Shown: one piece after another, positions 36,306 through 44,898 of the stretch
Position numbering within the stretch: the first letter of the stretch is position 1
How the letters are laid out: each line of letters starts with the position of its first letter
Source of the DNA: a virus
Length of the DNA: 64,000 nucleotides
Virus record (IMG/VR): IMGVR_UViG_3300008262_000003
Coordinates: 101,530 to 165,529 of that record
Direction: 5' to 3' (one strand)
Notes under the pieces: model-generated
The model's input: the letters and a program-made list of their open reading frames with translations, nothing else
Told to the model about the DNA's origin: nothing
Database searches by the model: none
Made by a program: the position numbers and the translations under genes

Positions 36306-39300
36306 TTAGATATTTTCAAAAGACGCACCTGTTGGTGTAATTAAGAACTCGATATCAATGAATTCCAAAGATTTAGTTGGTTTAATATAAACTTTACCCA
36401 CCAATTGGTTTCTATCCAAATCTTCGGGTGAAGAACTTACCGTAACTCTGAAATCATATAGACCTCTATCTCTTCTAATTGAATCCAAAATAGGATTAAC
36501 CGCATCTAAGAAATCTTGTCTAACTTTCTCATCGTTTTGTTCAAACAACAATCTAACCGCAACCGCTGAAATTAATTTACGAGCTTGTAACAACAATCTT
36601 CTAACATTTAATCTGTCAAGTGCTGATTGTGCAACTTGTAGTGTTTTATTACCCCAAATTACAGTTCCAACATCTGAGAAAGTTGCGATAGGATTAATTC
36701 TTCCTTGATACAATGTATCTCTATCTGTTTGAGTTAGTTTTCTTCTTGCTTTTACCGAATTAACCAAACCTCTAGTATAACCCGCCGATGCGAACCAAGG
36801 GAAAGCTATATTATCGGTAAGTGCTAAGTTTCTACAAACCTCACCTGTTGGTGGAAGATAAATTTGTGTGTTATTAACAGTATCTCTAACTAAAATCCAA
36901 GGATAATAAGTTGATGTATAGTTAGAATCAATACCAGTATCATCCAAAGTATTAACAGCTTCAGTCGGATCAATGAAATCTTGTGAATCCACCGTTGAAA
37001 CCAATAGGTCAATATCGGGAGTTGTTGTGATATAGATCGAATCCGCTCTATCTTGCTCAACCATCTCAATTGCGTTTTCAACTAAGTTACTGTTATTTAC
37101 ATAATCAATACCCGGAGTTGCGAATACGTTAATATTAGTTGCTTCAGGATTTGCGAATGTTTGAATACCAATTAAGTAAGCATAATAGTCAGTTGTTGCA
37201 TAATCGGTAGTGTTATTACCATATGTATATGGTCTAAACGCACCCCAACCAGTTGCCGATGGATATCTTGTATCACAAGTAGATGAAACACCTTTCTGAT
37301 ATCCTGTACCACCTAAAATAAATTCATCACCATTAGATCTTCTTTCTCTATAAATGTCCCAACCATCAAAACCACCTTGAACTAAGAATGTGAATTTACG
37401 TGATTGTATTTTATAATATGGATTAGCGGGATCTGTTGGGTCTGTTGTGAAACTTGTTGATCCAACTTCAAATGCCGATGTTCCTGAAGATAGGTATGAA
37501 TTTGCGATAGTTACTACCGTAGCACCACTATCCATGTGGAAACCTTTAGTTTGATAAGTCCAACTTGATGCCTCATTACAAATACTTGTTGGGTTTTGTT
37601 TTCCTTTATATTGGAACAAATCGGAGTCAATACCCAATTGTGATGAAAATCCTAAGTAAGTAGTTCTAACTTTATCACCACTTGATGTTGTTGAATTATC
37701 TGCCGAACCTGTAGCATTTCCAAATGGTGGGTTGTAAATAACTTCACCAGGGAAATCATACTTAGTTTTATATACAGGTTGTGGTGGTGTGTTTGATGTT
37801 GAAGAATAGGTTCTTTCAATTAAACCTTCAAAACCACAAGGAATGGCATCTACAGGTGCATCATAATTAAGCTCCAACATAATAAACTTAGAGTTTAATT
37901 GGTATTCACCATCAGAGGTACCAACTTTAACACCAATGTAACTATTTTGACTAGGATCCATTGTACAGTTTGTGAATTTCTCCAAAATAACAGGATTTGT
38001 GTCCGTATCGTAAAAATCCCTAACAGCAATATCAAAAGTTAAATTATTGAACGACATATTCAATATTGAAACTTTAACTTGTGTATTAGCAGCATTACCA
38101 TCTGAAATTGTAATTACTTTGAAAAGTTCATACACCTGATTACCTCGAAGTTCTGAAACCACCCAAGGAGAACTTGGTGTTTGGTAAGGATCTAAGAAAT
38201 AAGCCATAGTTCCTGTTGTGTTAGCAGCTCTCAACCCCGGTAACTGAATTAAACTTGTGCTTAGTCCTCTAATGTAACCTTTATTATAACCAAAATTCAA
38301 CAAGTTAGGATAAATTTCTTCTACGAAAAGAGGAACTACTGTTCTGTCTTTACCAAAATTATCTTTACCCAATACTTTACTCAAATAGTTAGTTCCTGTT
38401 TGTTGCATTGACGCAGTTAGTGTGAATGGTGTGGAATTTGAAGTTGTTAAACCTGAAATTTGGAATTCTGTGTATGGATTTTTAGTTACACCGCTATTTA
38501 CATCTACCAAATTAACATTTGATTGAGCACTTACAACAAAATCGGGTCCCGCAACTCCGGAACCGTAATTAGAAACACCTCTTGATCTCAATGTTGCAAC
38601 CACCATATTATTATATGCTGAATATGCAGTACCTGACCAACCAAAAGTTTGTCCCGAAATCGTTCCCGTGTATGATGTGTAAGATCCAGCACTTAAACCT
38701 CCCGACAATGAACTTAAGAAAGTTACAAAAGAACGACCAACATACGCATTGCCCGAACTGATATTAAACAATGAATAATACCAAGGATCATTTAAATAAG
38801 ATGTGTAATCCTGAGATGATGCGTTTGTGTTATAAACACCTAAAACGTTTGTTGAAGCCGTGTAAGCACCTGATGTATATGTTGTGTTAGTTGCCGATGG
38901 TAAACTACCAAAAATATATGATGTTGCACCTGAATTAACTTGAACAACCGCAGCGGTATCATTACCAAAAACCGTTAATAATAAATTTTGTAAATCTGTT
39001 GTAAATGTTGAAGTACTACCATCTATTTTAGTATATGACGCATTTACGTCTGTATATGCTGACAATCCGTTTGTTAAAATATTTACAGTTCCCGTTGAGT
39101 TAGCACTAAATGTAACTGTGAATCCAACAGGTGTATTACCTGTAATACCAATTGTTGATGTATTTGGATTTGCAATCGTTTTGATAGTCCAAGATGGTCC
39201 TGCATCATATCCTGATAGACCTAATATTCTTGATACAAATAACTGATTTGATTGTTGTAAATATGATTTTGCAATATATGCCATTTCATATTTAGGAATT

Positions 39301-39512
39301 TGTGTGTTCACAAATTTTTCTGTTGAAGTTCCACCGAAATATGTTTCATACTCATCAAAACTAGTGATAAAAATTGGTTCGAAAGCGGGACCTTTTAGTG
39401 CCTCACCAACCAAACCCAATGTTGTAACACCAACACTTTGAGCAACAAAACTTAAATCCCTTTCTGAGGTATAAACCCCAGGTGAAACGAATACCTTATT
39501 TGCTGTAGCCAT
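36306..39512 (-). CDS. 18: Tail sheath protein, gp18-like, enlarged
   Basis: 1068 aa against 659 in T4 gp18. The N-terminus ANKVFVSPGVYTSERDLSFV and the C-terminal fold (RKLTQTDRDTLYQGRINPIA, VIWGNKTLQVAQSALDRLNV, DFRVTVSSSPEDLDRNQL, then YIKPTKSLEFIDIEFLI) are diagnostic of contractile sheath subunits. The extra length is mainly between residues about 110 and 800 and is Ser/Thr/Gly-rich and beta-type, probably domains exposed on the outside of the sheath. The protein surrounds the tube and contracts on infection. A GTATTTAT element lies 29 nt before the ATG. Confidence 0.93.
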   Translation of the reverse strand: MATANKVFVSPGVYTSERDLSFVAQSVGVTTLGLVGEALKGPAFEPIFITSFDEYETYFGGTSTEKFVNTQIPKYEMAYIAKSYLQQSNQLFVSRILGLSGYDAGPSWTIKTIANPNTSTIGITGNTPVGFTVTFSANSTGTVNILTNGLSAYTDVNASYTKIDGSTSTFTTDLQNLLLTVFGNDTAAVVQVNSGATSYIFGSLPSATNTTYTSGAYTASTNVLGVYNTNASSQDYTSYLNDPWYYSLFNISSGNAYVGRSFVTFLSSLSGGLSAGSYTSYTGTISGQTFGWSGTAYSAYNNMVVATLRSRGVSNYGSGVAGPDFVVSAQSNVNLVDVNSGVTKNPYTEFQISGLTTSNSTPFTLTASMQQTGTNYLSKVLGKDNFGKDRTVVPLFVEEIYPNLLNFGYNKGYIRGLSTSLIQLPGLRAANTTGTMAYFLDPYQTPSSPWVVSELRGNQVYELFKVITISDGNAANTQVKVSILNMSFNNLTFDIAVRDFYDTDTNPVILEKFTNCTMDPSQNSYIGVKVGTSDGEYQLNSKFIMLELNYDAPVDAIPCGFEGLIERTYSSTSNTPPQPVYKTKYDFPGEVIYNPPFGNATGSADNSTTSSGDKVRTTYLGFSSQLGIDSDLFQYKGKQNPTSICNEASSWTYQTKGFHMDSGATVVTIANSYLSSGTSAFEVGSTSFTTDPTDPANPYYKIQSRKFTFLVQGGFDGWDIYRERRSNGDEFILGGTGYQKGVSSTCDTRYPSATGWGAFRPYTYGNNTTDYATTDYYAYLIGIQTFANPEATNINVFATPGIDYVNNSNLVENAIEMVEQDRADSIYITTTPDIDLLVSTVDSQDFIDPTEAVNTLDDTGIDSNYTSTYYPWILVRDTVNNTQIYLPPTGEVCRNLALTDNIAFPWFASAGYTRGLVNSVKARRKLTQTDRDTLYQGRINPIATFSDVGTVIWGNKTLQVAQSALDRLNVRRLLLQARKLISAVAVRLLFEQNDEKVRQDFLDAVNPILDSIRRDRGLYDFRVTVSSSPEDLDRNQLVGKVYIKPTKSLEFIDIEFLITPTGASFENI

Positions 39513-39541
39513 TATAATAAAAGTTTTTTAATTTATTTACC

Positions 39542-39549
39542 ATAAATAC
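39542..39549 (-). promoter_or_regulatory. GTATTTAT element upstream of sheath gene
   Basis: Sense strand AAGTATTTATGGTAAATAAA, 29 nt before the sheath ATG. Confidence 0.5.
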
Positions 39550-39634
39550 TTTACTTTTAACCAAAAACCGAAGATAATATAAAGTTCATTATCTTTATTT
39601 CTACTAAAAATATCTTTTTTTGATATTTAACGAT

Positions 39635-39793
39635 ATGGATACCGAGAAAGTCAAAAACGTTAAAATAAGTAAGACCTCACATGATTTATTAAAATCATAT
39701 TGTGACGACCGTGGATTAAAAATTTATAAGTTTTTGGAAAAACTAATTAAAGATAATTGTAAATCTAAAAAAGATTTATACGGTGACAATTAA
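39635..39793 (+). CDS. Small ribbon-helix-helix (Arc/CopG-like) protein
   Basis: 52 aa from ATG 39635 to TAA 39793, beginning MDTEKVKNVKISKTSHDLLK. A KNVKIS beta strand followed by two helices (HDLLKSYCDDRG and IYKFLEKLIKDN) is the ribbon-helix-helix layout of small DNA-binding repressors. It is the only plus-strand gene between 1 and 41384 and overlaps the end of the convergent gene at 39790 by four bases. ATATTTAA lies 5 nt before the ATG. A second protein of this type is at 51196. Function, probably transcriptional regulation, is an inference. Confidence 0.6.
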   Translation: MDTEKVKNVKISKTSHDLLKSYCDDRGLKIYKFLEKLIKDNCKSKKDLYGDN

Positions 39794-40824
39794 ACTAATA
39801 CTGTTTTATAAACAATAAATCCATTTTGACCCGAATCTGTTAACACAACATCGGTTCTTAGAACATCCCCCGAATTTATCTCAAGAATTGGTGTTGTAAT
39901 GAGAACATTATTAATGTAAGTTGAATACGATGATATATTACTTGAATCATTAACACTCATATTCACTTTATATTGTATGGTTCTTGTATCTGAAGTATAA
40001 GATGAATTAAAATTAATAGTAGTTTCAAATGTTTCAGGATTATCGGGATATTTTTTTCTTTTTTGGTTTGGTTTTTTACCATCCAACTCAAACATAGTGA
40101 ATTGTCTTGAAATTGCCGGTTTTACTTGGAACTCGTTTTCGTCCAAAAGGAACCCTTGTAGTGTAAAACTGTATTTTTGTAAGTAGAATTTTCTTTTCTC
40201 AACATCCATAACCGATTCATCAACAATATCACCCCTTAATATGGGAATATAATGTCCTTTTATTACGGTATAAGCTTGTCGAGATGCGAATTTTTCTATA
40301 ATAACTTTATTGAAAGAATTAACTTCTCTCATTCTGTTACATATAATATAAACGTTATATGTTATATCAATCGGAACGGGTTGTGGTATGGAATAAACAT
40401 CAACACCTTTTCTAGTTCCATCCCATGTTGGAACCGCAACGTATTGATATTGTCTTCTATTAGGAATATTGAACATTCCACCATATGTTTGTCCAAATTG
40501 TACCTCGGGAACTCTAACCACAGTAACAAATGGTAATGAAACGTTTTTATCCAAGTCCTGCGTATCCCAAGTTTGTGTAAATTGTGCCCAATTTTGAGTT
40601 GTAATAATAAGATCTAAAGTAGGAACAATTTTTCCTTCACTTATAATTTGTAATTCATCCTTAACAAAATCCAAAAATCCTCTATCTAAGTCCGCATGAA
40701 GTATAGATTTTGGTAAATATGTCCCATCCTCATTGATTTTATCAAGAAGTTCTTGCCTTCTAGCCGGTCCAAATTTGGGTTCAACTAAAGGTAATGTTGG
40801 TATTATTTTCTTAGGTAACGCCAT
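39790..40824 (-). CDS. Tail terminator / sheath-stabilising protein (gp15-like, tentative)
   Basis: 344 aa. The middle has VPIDITYNVYIICNRMREVN, FNKVIIEKFASRQAY and GHYIPILRGDIVDES, resembling the pattern of tail terminator proteins in which a central sheet is followed by helix-rich I-x-E-x-F segments. Residues 1-40 (ALPKKIIPTLPLVEPKFGPA) form an extended arm. It lies between the gp14-like gene and the sheath gene, where T4 gp15 sits relative to gp13/gp14 and gp18. The role of capping the sheath and tube is inferred from order more than from sequence. Confidence 0.7.
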   Translation of the reverse strand: MALPKKIIPTLPLVEPKFGPARRQELLDKINEDGTYLPKSILHADLDRGFLDFVKDELQIISEGKIVPTLDLIITTQNWAQFTQTWDTQDLDKNVSLPFVTVVRVPEVQFGQTYGGMFNIPNRRQYQYVAVPTWDGTRKGVDVYSIPQPVPIDITYNVYIICNRMREVNSFNKVIIEKFASRQAYTVIKGHYIPILRGDIVDESVMDVEKRKFYLQKYSFTLQGFLLDENEFQVKPAISRQFTMFELDGKKPNQKRKKYPDNPETFETTINFNSSYTSDTRTIQYKVNMSVNDSSNISSYSTYINNVLITTPILEINSGDVLRTDVVLTDSGQNGFIVYKTVLV

Positions 40825-40826
40825 TA

Positions 40827-41342
40827 TTATATTCCATTAAATTCATTTCTATTAACAGGTACCGCCACGAATGTTCTATAAAAAGGTTTATATCCGCCAT
40901 AAGTATGTTTCAAATCTGAAGTAACACGACCATCATTAGCTACACTATAATACCTTACTTTTGATTCCGTTTCATAATATGCAATATAATCACCGTATTC
41001 TATATCAATACTTAATTCATCCAATTCTTTTTGATACACCGAAAACGTCATGTTACCTGGTTCCATTTGATCTAACTTACTGTTTCCAATAAATTTGTTT
41101 TCAGGTGCAACAATCTTAACATACGCTTTGAACTCCACAGGGGGTTGATAGGTAATACCACCTTCGGGTGCTTCACCATAAACATCGTCTTTTTTGGTTT
41201 TACTTTTATCCACTTTATATAAAACCAAAGTAAAGTTCATATCACCTTCCAACCATTCACGACCCATCTCAATATCTAAGTCGTAGTCTTCAGCTCCAAA
41301 AAACTTTCCTAATCTTGTTATCGGTACTTTACGCTCTGCCAT
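40827..41342 (-). CDS. Neck / head-tail connector protein (gp14-like, tentative)
   Basis: 171 aa, starting MAERKVPITRLGKFFGAED. It has beta segments such as VEFKAYVKIVAPENKFIG and IEYGDYIAYYETESKVRYYS, the latter like the part of neck proteins that says a value or unit may be set. It is followed after 2 nt by the gp15-like gene, and the gp13-like gene is nearby on the other strand. Assignment to gp14 rests on order and is tentative. A GTATTTAT element ends 4 nt before the ATG. Confidence 0.6.
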   Translation of the reverse strand: MAERKVPITRLGKFFGAEDYDLDIEMGREWLEGDMNFTLVLYKVDKSKTKKDDVYGEAPEGGITYQPPVEFKAYVKIVAPENKFIGNSKLDQMEPGNMTFSVYQKELDELSIDIEYGDYIAYYETESKVRYYSVANDGRVTSDLKHTYGGYKPFYRTFVAVPVNRNEFNGI

Positions 41343-41346
41343 ATTG

Positions 41347-41354
41347 ATAAATAC
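41347..41354 (-). promoter_or_regulatory. GTATTTAT element upstream of neck gene
   Basis: Sense strand AAGTATTTATCAATATGGC, only 4 nt before the ATG. On the other strand ATATTTAC lies 9 nt before the SNF2 gene start, so the region is a divergent control site. Confidence 0.5.
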
Positions 41355-41384
41355 TTGATTGTTTATTATATTTACCTTTTAAGT

Positions 41385-43139
41385 ATGAATGAAATAAAAA
41401 TCAATCAACCGCTTGAAATCAGAGCACTTGATGTCCTTGATAGTTATTCAGGGGCAAACAATTATATTATTAAATTAAAAATCAAAAAAGATACCAATAA
41501 AAAGTTCTATCCAACAAGAAACCAAGCGGAATATATCTTGGCTTATAAAGATTCCGTTCCAAAAGTTGCAAGAAAATGGGTGGAACTTGATATGTATTTT
41601 GCCAATAAATTTGCTGATGAAAAATTATTAACCGAAGTTCCAACCAAAATATGGGTTGAGAAGTTATTGGTTGAAAAAGATACGTCTTATCACATTTGGG
41701 GTAAGTATTTTGAACACGAGGAATTATATGATTTTTGGATTCCTAAATCAGGAATTATTAAAGATACTTCTGTTAAGGTTGTTATTGACTATGAAAAGTA
41801 TTCACATAGACCGCCTCTTTCACACCAAAAAGAAGGTATTGAGAAATTAGTTGGAAATAAAAAATACATTCTTGCCGATGATATGGGTTTGGGGAAGACA
41901 ACACAAACAATTATTGCTGCGTTGGAGACAGGGGTTGAGAAGGTTTTAATTATTAGTCCTGCATCATTGAAGATCAACTGGCAACGTGAGATTGAAAATT
42001 ACACGGATAGATCGGTTGTAATTATTGATGGGAAGAAATGGGAATCCGCCGATTTTGTTATCGTAAATTATGACATTTTGAAAAACTTTCATGATCCAAA
42101 AAATCGGGAAGAAAGTCAAATATTGAATGAAGGATTTGGGTTGGTCATTATTGATGAAGCACATTATATTCAAAACACACAAGCACAAAGAACAAAACTT
42201 ATTAACGATTTTGTTAAAAAAATTGATAGATTATGGTTATTAACCGGAACACCAATGACATCAAGACCAATAAACTATTATAACTTATTAAGTTTGATTG
42301 ATTCACCCGTTGCAATGAATTGGATGGCTTATGTTATGAGATATTGTGAAGGTTATCAATTCAAGGTAGGGAATAGAAAAGTTTGGAATGTTAATGGTGC
42401 GTCAAATCTTGAAGAATTAAGAGATAGAACATCTCGTCAAGTATTAAGAAGATTAAAAACCGACGTATTGGATCTTCCTGAAAAAATCATCACACCCGTT
42501 TATCTTAAATTGAAATCTTATGAATATGAACGATTGATGGGTGAATATTATGATTGGTATGATAACTCTAAAGAATCTACCTCATTAACCGTACAATTCA
42601 CTAAATTAATGAAGGTTAGACAGGTTATATCGGAAGAAAAAGTAAAATCAACAATTGAATTATGTGAAAACATTATTGAACAAGGAAAGAAAGTAATTGT
42701 TTTTACCAATTTTACCAACTCGTTAAACTCTATCTTATCTCACTTCGGAAAAAAAGCGGTTGGTCTTGATGGTAGTATGCCTCAAGGTATGAGACAAGAT
42801 AACGTTGATAAATTCCAAAATGATGAAAATATTATGGTGTTTGTTGGGAACATTAAAGCAGCTGGGGTTGGTATCACATTAACATCTGCGGAAGTTGTTG
42901 TTATGAATGACCTGTCATTTGTACCGTCAGATCACTCACAAGCCGAGGATCGTGCTTATCGTTATGGTCAAAAAAATAACGTTTTGGTATATTATCCTAT
43001 TTTTGATAACACGATTGAGGGTATTATTTATAACATTCTACAAAAGAAGAAAAACATCTTTGAAACCGTTATGGGGGATAATTTAAGTAAGGGTGATATG
43101 GTGGAGGAAATCATGAATATGATTAACACAAAAAGATAA
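41385..43139 (+). CDS. SNF2-family DNA helicase/translocase
   Basis: 584 aa from the ATG at 41385; a longer frame uses a TTG at 41355 and adds an unlikely MIVYYIYLLS. Motifs: Q-type LSHQKEGI (145-152), Walker A DMGLGKTT (166-173), DEAH (257-260), LTGTPMTS, VFTNFTNSLNSIL and the C-terminal SNF2 signature AEDRAYRYGQ. These proteins move along double-stranded DNA using ATP. In T4 UvsW remodels forks and helps the switch to recombination replication; this protein could fill that place, but it belongs to SNF2. It is the first gene of the plus-strand block. Confidence 0.9.
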   Translation: MNEIKINQPLEIRALDVLDSYSGANNYIIKLKIKKDTNKKFYPTRNQAEYILAYKDSVPKVARKWVELDMYFANKFADEKLLTEVPTKIWVEKLLVEKDTSYHIWGKYFEHEELYDFWIPKSGIIKDTSVKVVIDYEKYSHRPPLSHQKEGIEKLVGNKKYILADDMGLGKTTQTIIAALETGVEKVLIISPASLKINWQREIENYTDRSVVIIDGKKWESADFVIVNYDILKNFHDPKNREESQILNEGFGLVIIDEAHYIQNTQAQRTKLINDFVKKIDRLWLLTGTPMTSRPINYYNLLSLIDSPVAMNWMAYVMRYCEGYQFKVGNRKVWNVNGASNLEELRDRTSRQVLRRLKTDVLDLPEKIITPVYLKLKSYEYERLMGEYYDWYDNSKESTSLTVQFTKLMKVRQVISEEKVKSTIELCENIIEQGKKVIVFTNFTNSLNSILSHFGKKAVGLDGSMPQGMRQDNVDKFQNDENIMVFVGNIKAAGVGITLTSAEVVVMNDLSFVPSDHSQAEDRAYRYGQKNNVLVYYPIFDNTIEGIIYNILQKKKNIFETVMGDNLSKGDMVEEIMNMINTKR

Positions 43140-43144
43140 TGATA

Positions 43145-43151
43145 TATTTAT
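43145..43151 (+). promoter_or_regulatory. TATTTAT element, array copy 1
   Basis: GATATATTTATCATTATG; 4 nt before the ATG. Confidence 0.5.
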
Positions 43152-43155
43152 CATT

Positions 43156-43479
43156 ATGAAAGTTAAAGTAACAGAAGATAAGTTATACCCTGTTTTCAAA
43201 AAATTTATGGAAACTCAGTTTAAGAATTATGAATGGATCGAAGATAATTATGATGTTGTTTTGTTTATGAGTCCCGGAGGAGATTCTTATTTGGCGTTGA
43301 GTAAAGATAAAACTTTATTAATTTATGCTAAAACCGCAAAAAAAATCCTTAATTACCTTCCTATGGAACGATCTATGTTCCTATCACTTATGACTAGATG
43401 GGTAGGAGAGACCTTAAATATTAAGGGTATAACCCTCTCGCAGTTTCAACAGTTGGTTTTGATTAGCCTTAATAGATAA
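43156..43479 (+). CDS. Array paralog 1, unknown function (107 aa)
   Basis: 107 aa. The first 26 residues (MKVKVTEDKLYPVFKKFMET, QFKNYEW) are nearly identical in all five copies; then a variable strand region, a hydrophobic ILxYxPME(R)SM segment and SLMTRWVGETL. This copy is the most diverged: it has SPGGDSYLAL in place of DPEGxGHLxL and a different tail (QFQQLVLISLNR). The family is not recognised; likely alpha/beta, cytoplasmic, no Cys or membrane segment. It follows the SNF2 gene by 16 nt. Confidence 0.75.
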   Translation: MKVKVTEDKLYPVFKKFMETQFKNYEWIEDNYDVVLFMSPGGDSYLALSKDKTLLIYAKTAKKILNYLPMERSMFLSLMTRWVGETLNIKGITLSQFQQLVLISLNR

Positions 43480-43487
43480 TAATAATA

Positions 43488-43494
43488 TATTTAT
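43488..43494 (+). promoter_or_regulatory. TATTTAT element, array copy 2
   Basis: AATATATTTATCATTATG; 4 nt before the ATG. Confidence 0.5.
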
Positions 43495-43498
43495 CATT

Positions 43499-43840
43499 AT
43501 GAAAGTTAAAGTAACAGAAGAAAAGTTATATCCATTATTCAAAAAATTCATGGAAACTCAGTTTAAGAAATATGAATGGAGAAAAGGTAAATTTGATTCC
43601 ATTTGGTTCATAGACCCTGAAGGATATGGTCACATGGGATTGTTGAAAAATAAAGAGTTATTAATCTATCGTGAGATTAAAGATCAAATTCTTCGCTACA
43701 TTCCTATGGAAAAATCTATGTTACAAACACTTATGAGTAAGTGGGTAGAAGAAACCCTTCAAGTTGAAGGGTTAACCGTTCCCACTGTACCCCAATTTAC
43801 AATACCGCGTTTTTATGATGGTGATACCTTTCCATTATAA
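43499..43840 (+). CDS. Array paralog 2, unknown function (113 aa)
   Basis: 113 aa, the longest copy. It has the conserved head MKVKVTEEKLYPLFKKFMET, an IWFIDPEGYGHMGL strand pair, YIPMEKSML and LMSKWVEETLQVEGL, and a tail ending DGDTFPL. The same C-terminal FPL and stop are found as DNA remnants after copies 4 and 5, so this length is probably ancestral. Tail sequence before FPL differs completely from copy 3, suggesting relaxed or diversifying selection there. Confidence 0.75.
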   Translation: MKVKVTEEKLYPLFKKFMETQFKKYEWRKGKFDSIWFIDPEGYGHMGLLKNKELLIYREIKDQILRYIPMEKSMLQTLMSKWVEETLQVEGLTVPTVPQFTIPRFYDGDTFPL

Positions 43841-43843
43841 GAA

Positions 43844-43850
43844 TATTTAT
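43844..43850 (+). promoter_or_regulatory. TATTTAT element, array copy 3
   Basis: GAATATTTATCAATATG; 4 nt before the ATG. Confidence 0.5.
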
Positions 43851-43854
43851 CAAT

Positions 43855-44190
43855 ATGAAAGTTAAAGTAACAGAAGATAAGTTATACCCTGTTTTCAAAA
43901 AATTTATGGAAACTCAGTTTAAGAATTATGAATGGAGAAAAGATCGGAATGATGACATTTGGTTTTCAGATCCTAAAGGGTATGGTCATTTGGGATTGGT
44001 ACACATTAAGGATTTATTGATCTATCGTGATATTAGAAAAAAAATACTTCCTTATCTTCCTATGGAACAATCTATGTTAAACTCACTTATGAGTAAGTGG
44101 GTAGAAGAGACCCTTCAAGTTAAGGGGTTAGCCCCCACTTTGGCAAGACACGAATCCTATCCATTAGTTGATGGATCCTTTCCATTATAA
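43855..44190 (+). CDS. Array paralog 3, unknown function (111 aa)
   Basis: 111 aa with the family head MKVKVTEDKLYPVFKKFMET, IWFSDPKGYGHLGL, YLPMEQSML and LMSKWVEETLQVKGL, ending VDGSFPL. Its first about 90 bp are almost identical to copy 1 while the body is closer to copy 2, as expected if recombination has shuffled the 5' parts of the copies. Confidence 0.75.
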   Translation: MKVKVTEDKLYPVFKKFMETQFKNYEWRKDRNDDIWFSDPKGYGHLGLVHIKDLLIYRDIRKKILPYLPMEQSMLNSLMSKWVEETLQVKGLAPTLARHESYPLVDGSFPL

Positions 44191-44193
44191 GAA

Positions 44194-44200
44194 TATTTAT
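44194..44200 (+). promoter_or_regulatory. TATTTAT element, array copy 4
   Basis: GAATATTTATCATTATG; 4 nt before the ATG. Confidence 0.5.
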
Positions 44201-44204
44201 CATT

Positions 44205-44513
44205 ATGAAAGTTAAAGTAACAGAAGAAAAGTTATATCCAGTATTCAAAAAATTTATGGAAACTCAGTTTAAGAATTATGAATGGACAAAAGATGAATAT
44301 GGGTGTATTGATTTTGTGGATCCTGAAGGATTTGGTCATTTGGAATTGGAAAACAATGAAGATTTATGGGTTTATGGTGATATTAAAGATCAAATTCTTC
44401 GCTACATTCCTATGGAAGAATATATGTTAGAATCACTTATGGGTAGATGGGTTGGAGATACCTTTCAAATTGAGGGTATAAACACCAGTATAGAATCGTT
44501 TCCAAATTTTTAA
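44205..44513 (+). CDS. Array paralog 4, unknown function (102 aa)
   Basis: 102 aa. Family head, then IDFVDPEGFGHLEL, YIPMEEYML and LMGRWVGDTFQIEGI. It stops earlier than copies 2 and 3; downstream, GCCTTTCCATTGTAA still encodes the ancestral A-F-P-L-stop in a continuing frame, so the shorter end is secondary. Many acidic residues compared with copies 1-3. Confidence 0.75.
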   Translation: MKVKVTEEKLYPVFKKFMETQFKNYEWTKDEYGCIDFVDPEGFGHLELENNEDLWVYGDIKDQILRYIPMEEYMLESLMGRWVGDTFQIEGINTSIESFPNF

Positions 44514-44543
44514 ATCGTTGAAAATGCCTTTCCATTGTAAGAA

Positions 44544-44550
44544 TATTTAT
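44544..44550 (+). promoter_or_regulatory. TATTTAT element, array copy 5
   Basis: GAATATTTATATGGTATG; 5 nt before the ATG. A closer in-register ATG (ATATGG) is not in the gene frame. Confidence 0.45.
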
Positions 44551-44555
44551 ATGGT

Positions 44556-44846
44556 ATGAAAGTCAAGGTAACAGAAGAAAAGTTATATCCAGTTTTCAAA
44601 AAATTCATGGAAACTCAGTTTAAGAAATATGAATGGAGAAAAGATGAACTTGGGACTATTTGGTTTATGGATCCTGAAGGATTTGGTGATCTGGAATTGG
44701 GAGATAAAAATTTATGGGTTCATCGTGATATTAAAAATAAAATTCTTCGTTATCTTCCTATGGAAGAATCTATGTTAGACTCGCTTATATCTAGATGGGT
44801 TGGAGATACTTTTCAAATTGAGGGTATAAACATCCTCGAGATGTGA
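44556..44846 (+). CDS. Array paralog 5, unknown function (96 aa)
   Basis: 96 aa, the shortest copy. It shares RWVGDTFQIEGIN with copy 4, so these two are the most recent pair. It ends LEM; the DNA after the stop still holds GGTGATACCTTTCCATTATAA, the ancestral G-D-T-F-P-L-stop, now outside the gene. The following promoter-like element and ATGAAA belong to the SOD gene. Confidence 0.75.
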   Translation: MKVKVTEEKLYPVFKKFMETQFKKYEWRKDELGTIWFMDPEGFGDLELGDKNLWVHRDIKNKILRYLPMEESMLDSLISRWVGDTFQIEGINILEM

Positions 44847-44891
44847 TTGCCATGGTAGGAGGAAGTTGGTGATACCTTTCCATTATAAGAA

Positions 44892-44898
44892 TATTTAT
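44892..44898 (+). promoter_or_regulatory. TATTTAT element upstream of SOD gene
   Basis: GAATATTTATATGGTATGAAA, identical to the copy-5 leader; 5 nt before the ATG. Confidence 0.5.

Noticed and set aside
41355-41384. TTG-start extension of the SNF2 gene
   Set aside because: Adds MIVYYIYLLS, which is not typical for the family, and overlaps the promoter-like element; the ATG at 41385 is better.
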